DNA of 64,000 bases from Channallabes apus (Eukaryota > Chordata > Actinopteri > Siluriformes > Clariidae): NCBI GenBank assembly GCA_030522415.1, contig CM060107.1:7587347-7651346 (forward strand). The letters run 5' to 3'. Within the stretch, counting starts at the first letter, position 1, and each line of letters starts with the position of its first letter. This document shows positions 55,883 through 64,000 of this stretch, one piece after another. The position numbers were made by a program, and so were the translations under genes. The notes under the pieces are model-generated. The model saw only the letters and a program-made list of their open reading frames with translations, was not told the DNA's origin and ran no database searches.

Positions 55883-57584
55883 AAGTACCCAAAAGAGAAA
55901 GTCTGATTTAATGTAAAATATGATTTAAGATGATTGTATATTTTTTTTTCCACAAAGTATTAGAATTAATGTAATATATCATTTTATTTCAGTTGGAGAC
56001 ATCTGTACTGTAAAAAGTAAAAAAAAATTACAAATTAAAACTAACCTATTGAATACATATTAAACCACCTCACTGGAGTAAGCTACATAATGATATTCAG
56101 AAGTGAATTTATGTAAAATAAACTTTGTTTTAAACAATTTGGCAATGCTCTCCATAGAGCGTCGACTTGCTTGGGCTTTAAAGACATCATAAATGACTTT
56201 GCTTCAAGGAAAATCTGACACCTGAGTTTGGAGTTCAACACTAAACATGCCGCACTAACAGTAGCCTAAGGCTGCTTTTACACTGGGGACTCAGGCAGGG
56301 ATCCAGATGTACTTGACCTTAAAGTCCGGTACGTTTTAGTAGCATGAACACTCTGTGCCATACTGTACCTATGAGCTGATTAGCTTACCAGGAAAGCATG
56401 GTTGTGAGCAAGGTATGGGGTACCTAAGCACAGTTTAAATCAGGTATAAAAGCTAACTAGTTAACTAATAAGACTCAAAGTGTTTAAAGCTTTTTGAGGT
56501 TTACTAGTTAAATAGGCTTTTGCTAGTGGCACTAGTAAGCTTTCTGGCCTTCACTTAGACTTGTCTAACATGTTCGTTACACTCTGAGGCATCAGGAGGC
56601 GACACTGTACTTCTGAACATGTGTGAGGACAGATGATGATGGAAAATAAAAATACAATCTAATCAAAAGGCTCAAAAGCCTGTCTGGTTATATTTAGTCG
56701 ATATTGCTAAATTGTTCAAATGCCAGCATGCTAGTATCAGTTTGTTCGTTATTAAAGCCACTAATATGCTAAAGTTATGTTTGAGACTTTGGCAAACAAT
56801 ACTGATGGAGATGTAGGATGTAGTGCTGGTTGCCTTTGATCCTGGAGTCCTACAGGCTCCATTTGCTTCTCAGTTTGAATCTTTAAGATCTCAGACGCTT
56901 TCAGTTTCTGACACTCAGAAGTTGTGCTTATTAATTGCACATGGAGAGAAGGAACAGCAGACCGAGCACAGTTATCTTTAATTAAAGCCCAAGTTTATTA
57001 CATGTATCCTCCATTCTTTCCCATTTCTTAATGACACACACTCTTCTCTTTTATACATTTTTCCTTACCTCACTTTTTTAAGCCTTAGTTTATGGTTCCT
57101 AGGTGGAATCACGCACCTGAAGTATGCCTTGCATCTGGAGGACAGCAAACAGTGTTCGCAGCACCTCCTCCTGCCTCGGAGATGTGCATCGTCTGACCCG
57201 TGCTGTTTCATGCGATTGTGCTTGCTGTACCGGAAAGGGACTGTTTTTGTGTTTTACTTTTATTAAAACTACTCAGAAGTATTAAAGGGAATGTTTTGAG
57301 CTTGCAGGGTTTTGAAATGAAGGGTGAGATTTGATCCACTATAATTTCAGAGGAGTAAAACTTAGTGTTAACATTTTATACTCATTTAATAGAGTTTTCC
57401 TTTAAATAATGTTTAATATGTTTAATAGCGACACAGCAGAATCAATTCTAGGATCTTGGAACTTCAGGGTGGCTCAGCTGCTAATGACAACATGTCATGT
57501 ATAGTGCTTTGCTATTCCGTCTATCTGTCCAAGAACTTCTGAGGTCAAAATAGGGAACGTGGAGGCCAATACGTGGTTACCATT
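55883..57584. other. Intergenic sequence, no recognised gene
   Basis: AT-rich to 56150, then more complex. A stretch at 57110-57240 after …GGTTCCTAG is GC-richer with a 55-codon open frame (KYALHLEDSKQCSQHLLLPR…) and ATTAAA signals after it. It may be a conserved element or a terminal exon, but nothing proves it. Confidence 0.4.
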
Positions 57585-57783
57585 ATGTTTAATCCAATTT
57601 TACAACCATAGTTGCACCTCTGGTCAACATTCACACAAATTCACACACTATGAGCAATTTGTGAATGTAAGTTAATCAGTTAACCTAATCTTCATGTCTT
57701 TGGACTGTGGGAGGAAACCAGAGTACCCAGAGGAAACCCACCAAGTACACTGAGAACATGCAAACTCCATGCACACCTAAATT

Positions 57784-57790
<7 letters not shown>
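57585..57790 (-). mobile_element. V-SINE fragment, minus strand
   Basis: CATGTCTTTGGACTGTGGGA, GGAAACCAGAGTACCCAGAG, AAACCCACCAAGTACACTGA and GAACATGCAAACTCCATGCA are the reverse complement of the V-SINE core. An (AAT)n run follows at about 57786-57815. Confidence 0.75.
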
Positions 57791-57815
<25 letters not shown>

Positions 57816-57817
<2 letters not shown>

Positions 57818-58512
57818 CAATTGCTATGGTTTACAAGGAATAACCCACCTCAGGTCAAGCTGTCGTTGGAAAATAAACAGCTTAAGGATGGTAACAGTAA
57901 CTCTGCTTCATCACCGCTCCAACAGATCCATACATTATGAATGTTATATCCTTTAAATCATGTTTTATACTAAAACTCTTAGACTATTGTAAAGTGAACT
58001 GTCTTGTGCATCCTAACCTTTAGCATAGCATCTCACTAGCACCCCAGTGGTTGTTCTCCTTATTTGTCTTCCCTGGATTTTCTTCTTTACTGGTTTAGAT
58101 ATGAGCTTAAAACACAACATGGGGAAATCCAAAAGGCTGAGATAGATTCCCTTTTTCTATGTGCTGTCTGTTAACTACAAGCCATTCTCAGGCTTTATTC
58201 GCTCTCCTCTTCCTGTTCATGTCTGAAACCTGGTTTCCATTACAGCAGGGCTGAGGGGCAGTGAAGTGGCAGGTGATTTCCTCACAGTAATAGTAAAGTG
58301 GGAGGGGAAAGTCACAAGAAGCTTGCCTCAGGCTGTTCCCTCAGATCTCTCTCCTTCTCACTCGCCCTGACAGCCGTCTTTCACACACTAGAAGGATGAT
58401 GTGGAGTGTACAGCCGTTACTCCACACCTTAAAGCTAATAAACCTATTTTAGATAAAGCTGAAAAGGGCTGTTTAAAGGTTGAAGGTTGGGCAATGCTGC
58501 TAGAAGAAAACT
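57816..58512. other. Intergenic sequence, no recognised gene
   Basis: Unique-looking sequence with no domain or repeat recognised. Confidence 0.45.
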
Positions 58513-58516
58513 GGTT

Positions 58517-58518
58517 TT

Positions 58519-58558
<40 letters not shown>

Positions 58559-58585
58559 TCAATTCAATTCAATTCAATTCAATTC
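58517..58585. repeat. (TTTC)n followed by (AATTC)n
   Basis: TTTC units at about 58517-58560 and AATTC units to 58585. Confidence 0.92.
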
Positions 58586-58798
58586 TTTCCAATTTATTGA
58601 CTTATACTACCTGACCCTTTGTTGACTGTATTATTGGTGTCTGGAAAACTGGAAACATACTGTATACAAAATGTGTAGCATCAAATGCATTTGATAGAAT
58701 GAATCAGGCTAAATTATTTGTTAAAGTGTGAGGAGTTTCTTTATGCTTGATAAGGGCCCTTCACTTTTGATATTCACATCAAACCATGCAAGTGAAAT

Positions 58799-59218
58799 TG
58801 TTACGGAAGACAGACTCAAACAGATGCAGATAGAGTGAAAACCCGTACAGGCGTTTTATTGACAGTTTGTATAATGTGAAACAATGAGTGGAAAAACCGG
58901 TTAGCTTAACTGAGGTGACGTTGGAGCTGGTGGATGAGCGGAGGTAACCAGATGAACCGTCGCACACGGAGTGGATGCTGGACAGTAGATGAGGCGTAGG
59001 AGCTGGAAATGAAACAGGATGGGACGAGACGAGATGAGATGAGGAGCAACATTGGAATCGGTACGTTATGGAGTCTGTATTCCATGAGTGAGGTCAGACG
59101 CTAGGTGCTGGAGAGTGAGGTGTATATAGGGTGTGGTGCAAATGTGAATCAGGTGTGTGCTCAGAACTCGGGTGATTGGGAATGGAGATTGAGGGTAGAG
59201 CCTGGTGTTTCCATTACA
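58799..59218 (-). mobile_element. Solo LTR with 5-bp target duplication (family B)
   Basis: A 420-bp block from TGTTACGG to CCATTACA, flanked by gaaat at 58794-58798 and 59219-59223. The minus strand has a TATA-like CTATATACA (about 59122-59130) and AATAAA (about 58858-58863), so the LTR reads on that strand. It is unrelated to family A. The minus ORF inside is not a gene. Confidence 0.85.
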
Positions 59219-59346
59219 GAAATAGAATAATAGTATAGGGTATCTGCACCTTTTTGATGACTAATGGGGTCCAGAATGGTGGATTATAGTCACCTTTAAT
59301 TTGTATCCATACTCTTTTTAAATTGCTACAGGAGTGTAAAACGTCA

Positions 59347-59659
59347 CGGGTTACTTTGCTGTAACCCTGTTCCCTGAAAGGCGGGAACGAGATGCTGCGT
59401 GAAAACGCTATGGGAAACATGTTGTCATGTCGGCGGTTGTGAAGGATGTATGTACAAACACGCCAAATTTTGGCTTCTATAACCTCGGTCAGGTGACGTC
59501 ATCTGATTAGACTCAGCTGCAGGTTATAAATACTGGTGAGCCGGCGACAACCTCAGATTAATTTGTCTGAATGGACGTCCGGTCACATGGCAGTGCGGCA
59601 TTGGGACGCAGCATCTCCTTCCCGCCTTTCAGGGAACAGGGTTACAGCAAAGTAACCCG
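59347..59659. repeat. DIRS terminal inverted repeats (copy 2)
   Basis: Arms at 59347-59398 and 59608-59659 are near-perfect reverse complements, as in copy 1. Confidence 0.85.
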
Positions 59660-60689
59660 AGACAATCCCTTTCAAGGCTACACTCGATGCTGCATGAAAA
59701 CGCTAAGGGAACGAGAATACCAACGCCGCCGCACTGCAAGTGTCTGGACCCCAAGGTTGTATAGCATGTGTGCACAAGGCCGGGGAGTCTCAGAACTATG
59801 TCTGGGAGCTACGTGGACATCCAGACTATAAATTTTACAAATGTGTGTGGGGAGGAAAAACCTGCCGCATAACACACTTGCAGGGGAGTACCTCTTGCAG
59901 GAGCAATAGATGAGGTGACCCCTCTGGTTGAATGGGCCCTGACTCCTAGAGGCGAAGTGAGCTCATGCGCCTCATAGGAGAGGGCAGTAGCATCTCTCAT
60001 CCAGTGACAAGGTATGTGTAGTGGCGGACGCACCCCTCCCCCTCCCCTCCCCGGTTGTGGCCTCCATAGCATACAGAAAGTTGCCCTGACTTTCGCCACT
60101 GGCTTGTTCGGTGGACGTAGGTCTGAAGAGCACATACTGGGCACAGTAGGTGATGATGCAGAATTGCCTTGACTGCCCAGGGGCAGGTCCAGGCAAGATG
60201 GGGAGACTGACAAGTACGCAGATCTCCGATCCTCTTGAGAGAGGAAATGGCCATAAGAAAAATCATCCTAAGTGTCAGAGGCCCGTCAGGTGCTGACTCC
60301 TAGTGGCTTCAATCAGAGCGTGGCAGACTGAAATAGCGAACGCGTACGTTCTGAGCGTACTAGGGCACAAGCCTGAAGACAATTCTCTTGGAGAAACTCC
60401 AGCACTGGAGCAATTCAGCAGAGGACTGGGTCAACCTGCTTAGCACACACTTGCTGTAGGAGGGATACCCCTTGCTAGTGCAATATATGGGGCGATGCCC
60501 TTGGTTGAATGAGCCCTGATTCCTAGAGTTCAATGAGCTCATGTGTCTCATAGGAGGGGGCAATAGCACTCTCATCCAGTATAGTGGTGGAGGCACCACA
60601 GGTTGCGGTCCCAAACATGTAAAAGCTGCTCTGGTTTACGCTACCGGCTGATGTGGTGGACGTAAATCTGAAGAGCATGTACTGGACAT

Positions 60690-61082
60690 CTTCTTCTTTG
60701 TCTTTCAGCTGTTCCCTTTCAGGGGTCGCCACAGCGAATCATCTGCCTCCATCTAACCCTATCCTCTGCATCCTCTTCTCTCACACCAACTAACTTCATG
60801 TCCTCTCTCACTGCATCCATGAATCTCCTCTTTGGTCTTCCTCTAGACCTCCTGCCTGGCAGTTCCAAACTCAGCATCCTTCTACCAATATATTCACAAT
60901 CTCTCCTCTGAACATGTCCAAACCACCTCAATCTGGCCTCTCTGACTTTATCTCCAAAACATCTCACATGGGTTGTCCCTCTGATGAACTGATTCTTGAT
61001 CCTATCCATCCTTGTCACTCCCAAAGAGAACCTCAACATCTTCAGCTCTGCTACCTCCAACTCTGCCTCCTGTCTTTTCTTC
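60690..61082 (-). mobile_element. RTE-clade LINE fragment with 19-bp target duplication
   Basis: Flanked by aagagcatgtactggacat at 60671-60689 and 61083-61101. It encodes the same C-terminal text as the fragment at 12965-13489 (LRWFGHVQRRD, GRRSRGRPKRRFMDAVRED). It begins deeper in the gene and ends in a short GAAGAAGA tail. It lies inside recombinase unit 2 of DIRS copy 2, so it came later. Confidence 0.9.
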
Positions 61083-61263
61083 AAGAGCATGTACTGGACA
61101 TAGTCAGTGAAATCTCTTCTGTTGCGAAGCTGTAAAGGCAGAGGACAGGATGTTTCAAAACGATATCGGAAGATAGTTGAGTCGAGGATAAAGCTCGAGG
61201 ATAAACTTTTTTTTTTTTTGCAGCAGCAGCAGCAGCAGTTCCAGCACTGAAACACTTCGGCAG

Positions 61264-61500
61264 TGTTGTTGTTGGTCTTTCGGCTGCTCCCGACAAGGGG
61301 TCGCCACAGCGGAATATCCAGTCCGCACTACAACTTGGCACAGGTTTTACGCCGGATGCCCTTCCTGACGCAACCCTCCCATTTTATCCGGGCTTGGGAC
61401 CGGCACTGTATCCAGTGGCTGGGGTGTGGGCACTGGCTGGAATCGAACCCGGGCCTTCCGCATGGCAGGCGAAACACCTACCACTGAGCCACCATTGCCC
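61264..61500 (-). mobile_element. tRNA-Gly-derived SINE (copy 2)
   Basis: Minus-strand copy of the SINE at 34221-34453. The head is at 61500 (GGGCAATGGTGGCTCAGTGG), the B box GGTTCGATTCC at about 61440-61450, and the 3' end is CAGCCGAAAGACCAAC plus a (AAC)n tail at 61264-61275. Closer to a functional pol III promoter than the other copy. Target duplication not clear. Confidence 0.88.
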
Positions 61501-62099
61501 TGAGTCTACCCGCTTAGCACACACTTGCTGCAGGGGAATACCTCTTGCTAGTGCAATAGATGAGGCGATCTCCTGGTTGAATGAGCCCCGCTTCCTAGAG
61601 GCGACGTGGTACTGTGCGAGGGCAATAGCATCTATCACCCAAAGGGCACATACTGGACACTGTAAGTGAAGTCTTTCCTGCTCCGAAGCTGTAAAAGGCG
61701 GAGGACAGAGGCTTCAAGCTATATGGGCTGAAACACTTCGTATGTACGAATCTTTCACATACATTCATTTCTGAGGGCATAACCTCTTCTAGGAGCGGGA
61801 GCCCTAGAATAGTCTTAATTACGCTGGCTGGAAGACGAGCTTGACTTAGACTCCTGGGAGCAGAGTTATCAGGAAAAATTAATAGAGACGTAACCTGGGC
61901 CGCGTAAGGGCCAAGGTGTCCAGGCCCAGGGGTGGGGCTGGAAGAGTCAGAGAGCAGCAAAGGGGACATTTGCTGATCTTACGAGGCAAAGAGGTCCACC
62001 TCTGCTAGCTGAAATCTCTCCCAGATTGACTGACTACTTCGGGGTGGTGTTTCCAATCCCCGTGTGTCGGAGCTTGACTGGACAGTACAGATGCTCCTT

Positions 62100-63130
62100 A
62101 TTTATATGCCCTGAAATGTAAATCGCCCTGAGGGAGAGGAATCTGGTGCGCTAGCTATATAGCAGCGCGAGCACAGTCCGCCCTGGCGATAATATGTGAG
62201 ACTGCAATAGTGTTGCACCTCCGCACTAGGACATGGTAGCCTCTCAATTGCTGGAGGAAGTGCTTTAGGGCCAGAAATAGGGCCATCATTTTGAGTCAAT
62301 TGATGCGCCGCGCGAAAAGAAAGCCTTTCCAGCTCCATGGGGCTGGATGGTCATCCAAAACCGCATCTTAGCCCATGAGGGAAACGTCTGTCGTTAGCAT
62401 CTCTGACGACAAGATGAACGTAGAGTGGGACCCAGAGTAGAAACCGGAGTCTGAGCCACATAGGGAGGGTACGAAGCACCTGGCGCGTAACCCTTATTGG
62501 GAATTGGCCCTAGGTTGAAATCCCCTATCTTAGCCACATCTGGAGTGCTCCCATGTGCAGACGGCCCAAAGGTGTCACTGTGGATACAGCTGCCATGAGA
62601 ACCTTTGCTGGTCTAGCTTGATTTCCTTGTCTCAATCTTAGAAGCAAAGATGAGCTAGGACGACATGCTGATGTCGAAGCGCTAGCTACTGAGACTGGGC
62701 CAGCCAGTCGTATATGTAATTCAATACATTCATGTAGATAGCTAGACAAAATGGAAGGATCTGATACTGGTAAGCTTCACCCCCGAAGTGAACATCAGGT
62801 CCTTCCCTGTGTTGTGGCAATATGAAAGTAAGCGTCCTTCAATCGATTGTCACAAATCAATCGCTTGGTAGGATTTGAGAGCAATCAGTTTGACAGTCAA
62901 TTTTGAAACTGTATTTATTTATTGTAGATGGTGGTAAAAAAAACCCACAAAATCGAAAAATTTAACGCAGCCCCACTGTTCCTATAGGAACTAAGCAATA
63001 CCTGACTCACTATATAACATGTTCTATGGCCCCGTTCCTCCAGCAGCCTCTGTCAGGAGATGCGCACCTTCCGGTATCATGGAAGTGGAGACCATGCCAT
63101 TCTGAAACACGGAGAGTGATGTGATGCAGG
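62100..63130 (-). pseudogene. DIRS RT/RNase H region (copy 2), decayed
   Basis: Text equal to 45300-45840 of copy 1 can be followed in pieces: RNase H near 62100-62400 (ALPPAIERLPCPSAEVQ, where copy 1 has ALPPSIERLPCSSAGGQ) and the pre-palm segment near 63050-63110 (matching GGTATCACGGAAGTGGA of copy 1). The 62400-63040 part holds RT palm sequence that copy 1 lacks, but it is full of stops. Confidence 0.65.
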
Positions 63131-63599
63131 GGGGGGGGTAGTGGGTTGGTTGGGGTTCTTGCTAGCTGTTCGGCATCCTCGAATACAGCAGTAATTTAAC
63201 CGAAGAGCTAACATGTCGTTGAGGACCGGTGTCATCTGAAACACCAAAGGCGGCGGGACTAAACATCGGTCCCGTGGTTTGCCCAGGGGGGGGGCATGTT
63301 CTTAAAGAAGAAAAATTACGTGCTCTCCCCCGGGGGGTCACCCCACAACCCTGGCGTAAGCCTTCAGGGCCTCTTCTTAGAGAAGAAGACGGCGTGGCGG
63401 TCTGAGCTTTTAGAGGCGATCTGTGAGGCGATCCGTACCCCAGTCCTTATGGCGGGGGGGGGGATTGCGTGGCTACTGACGCTCTCCTTCTGCGCCTCTC
63501 GCCTTTCTGCGAGACTCAGCTTTGGTTGAGGCTGGGTGGCCGACGGCCTCCGCTCCTGAGCACGGCGAGGGAGAAATTTCCCAAAAGCCTGTTCATAGA

Positions 63600-64000
63600 G
63601 ATTGGCATCTCAAAACCTGGTGGCGATGGAATTAACGGTGTCGCCAAATAAGCCTGATGGTGAGACAGGGACTTCAAGGAGGAATGATCAATCCTTATCC
63701 TTGATGCCTGTCAGATTAAGCCATGAATGTCTTTCTGCACACACCAGGGATGCCATAGAGCGGCCGATAGCATGGGCTGTTTGTTTAGTCGCACGCAGGG
63801 ACAGATCAGTAGCCCGGCATAACTCTGTGAATGCTTCTTGATCCACAGTGCTGCTCGTGCTCACATCATTCAGCAGATCAGCCTGATACGCTTGCAAAAC
63901 CGCCATGGTGTGCAAGGAAGCGCCAGCCTGGCCTGCTGCTTGAAATGCCTTCCCTACCAGGATAGAAGAAATTCTACACGGCTTGGAGGGGAGGGTTGGC
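63600..64000 (-). pseudogene. DIRS gag region (copy 2), partial at window end
   Basis: The minus frame 63915-63688 reads HTMAVLQAYQADLLNDVSTS and LRATKQTAHAIGRSMASLVC, then AERHSWLNLTGIKDKD, the conserved gag-like protein of fish DIRS elements. A downstream frame toward 63600 continues broken. The upstream part lies beyond the window. Confidence 0.8.

Larger units (their letters stand above)
59872..61960 (-). pseudogene. DIRS tyrosine recombinase, C-terminal segment in three tandem copies
   Basis: The segment matching 43935-44733 of copy 1 occurs three times: about 59872-60440, 60441-61515 (with insertions) and 61516-61740, the last continuing into the rest of the recombinase. Units 2 and 3 both start at the same join, CTGCTTAGCACACACTTGCT-like, which fuses the end of one unit to the start of the next. 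Each has its own deletions. Minus-strand traces include VRAHSTRGV (60213-59809) and IALARGIPLQQVC (61638-61384). No unit is intact. Confidence 0.8.
59347..64000 (-). mobile_element. DIRS1-like retrotransposon (copy 2), continues past window end
   Basis: Same family and orientation as copy 1. From the window end leftward: gag (64000-63600), the RT region (63130-62400, decayed, with some text absent from copy 1), RNase H (62400-62100), tyrosine recombinase pieces (61960-59872) and terminal inverted repeats (59659-59347). The recombinase segment is tandemly tripled, and two later insertions lie inside it. All genes are broken. Confidence 0.88.

Noticed and set aside
57110..57240. Possible terminal exon with 55-codon frame and ATTAAA signals
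   Set aside because: The acceptor lacks a pyrimidine tract, no partner exon is found and the protein text is unknown. Kept only as a note.
1..64000. CRISPR arrays, operons, prokaryotic mobile islands
   Set aside because: No regularly spaced perfect repeats with unique spacers. All evidence points to a vertebrate genome.

Overview
The window is vertebrate DNA from a ray-finned fish. It has low gene density, gt-ag introns, long microsatellites and the usual teleost repeats: Tc1/mariner elements with long inverted repeats, V-SINEs, PIF/Harbinger, BEL/Pao, DIRS1-like and RTE/L2-type LINEs. The exact species cannot be read from it. Nothing looks bacterial: there are no operons, CRISPR arrays or origins.

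Only one host gene is recognised with confidence. The last two coding exons of khdrbs3 (the STAR-family RNA-binding protein SLM2/T-STAR) lie on the + strand at 14498-14556 and 17104-17195. Both are too short to appear as long ORFs. The junction is phase 1, and the joined C-terminus matches the Tyr-rich tail and the C-terminal RDQPY-x-RY end of vertebrate KHDRBS3. Bases 1-14497 are therefore read as intron, because I recognise no KH-domain exon there. From about 18.1 kb onward the window looks like the gene-poor region downstream of the gene.

Layout. 1-14.5 kb: intron with a MITE, a dead Tc1-like element, a solo LTR with a 5-bp target duplication, a V-SINE, a mariner relic, and a decayed 22-bp tandem array cut up by several retroelements. 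14.6-17.1 kb: last intron, with a unique GC-richer block and a 1.1-kb element with 26-bp perfect inverted repeats. 17.2-28 kb: 3' UTR, Tc1 relics, and a promoter-like block with three nuclear-receptor half-sites and a TATA box at 23.2 kb, followed by possible small exons. 28.1-31 kb: an internally deleted Tc1-like element and a Harbinger element side by side. 31-43.3 kb: V-SINEs, a tRNA-Gly-derived SINE with a 16-bp target duplication, an L2-like LINE relic, a 5'-truncated BEL/Pao provirus with its 3' LTR, and mariner, hAT and Tc1 relics. 43.4-50.1 kb: a DIRS1-like element on the - strand, split by a nearly full-length 3.4-kb LINE. 50-59.3 kb: microsatellites, sequence with no recognised feature, a second copy of the first solo LTR, and a third, unrelated solo LTR. 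59.3-64 kb: a second DIRS1-like element running off the window, whose tyrosine-recombinase segment is present three times in tandem and which carries an RTE fragment and a SINE.

All transposon genes seen are broken by frameshifts, stops or loss of catalytic residues. The best leads are the 23.2-24.0 kb promoter and small-exon candidate, the triplicated recombinase segment, the LINE and SINE that share a 3' tail, the three solo LTRs, and the dissected 22-bp array. Coordinates of relics without target duplications are approximate.
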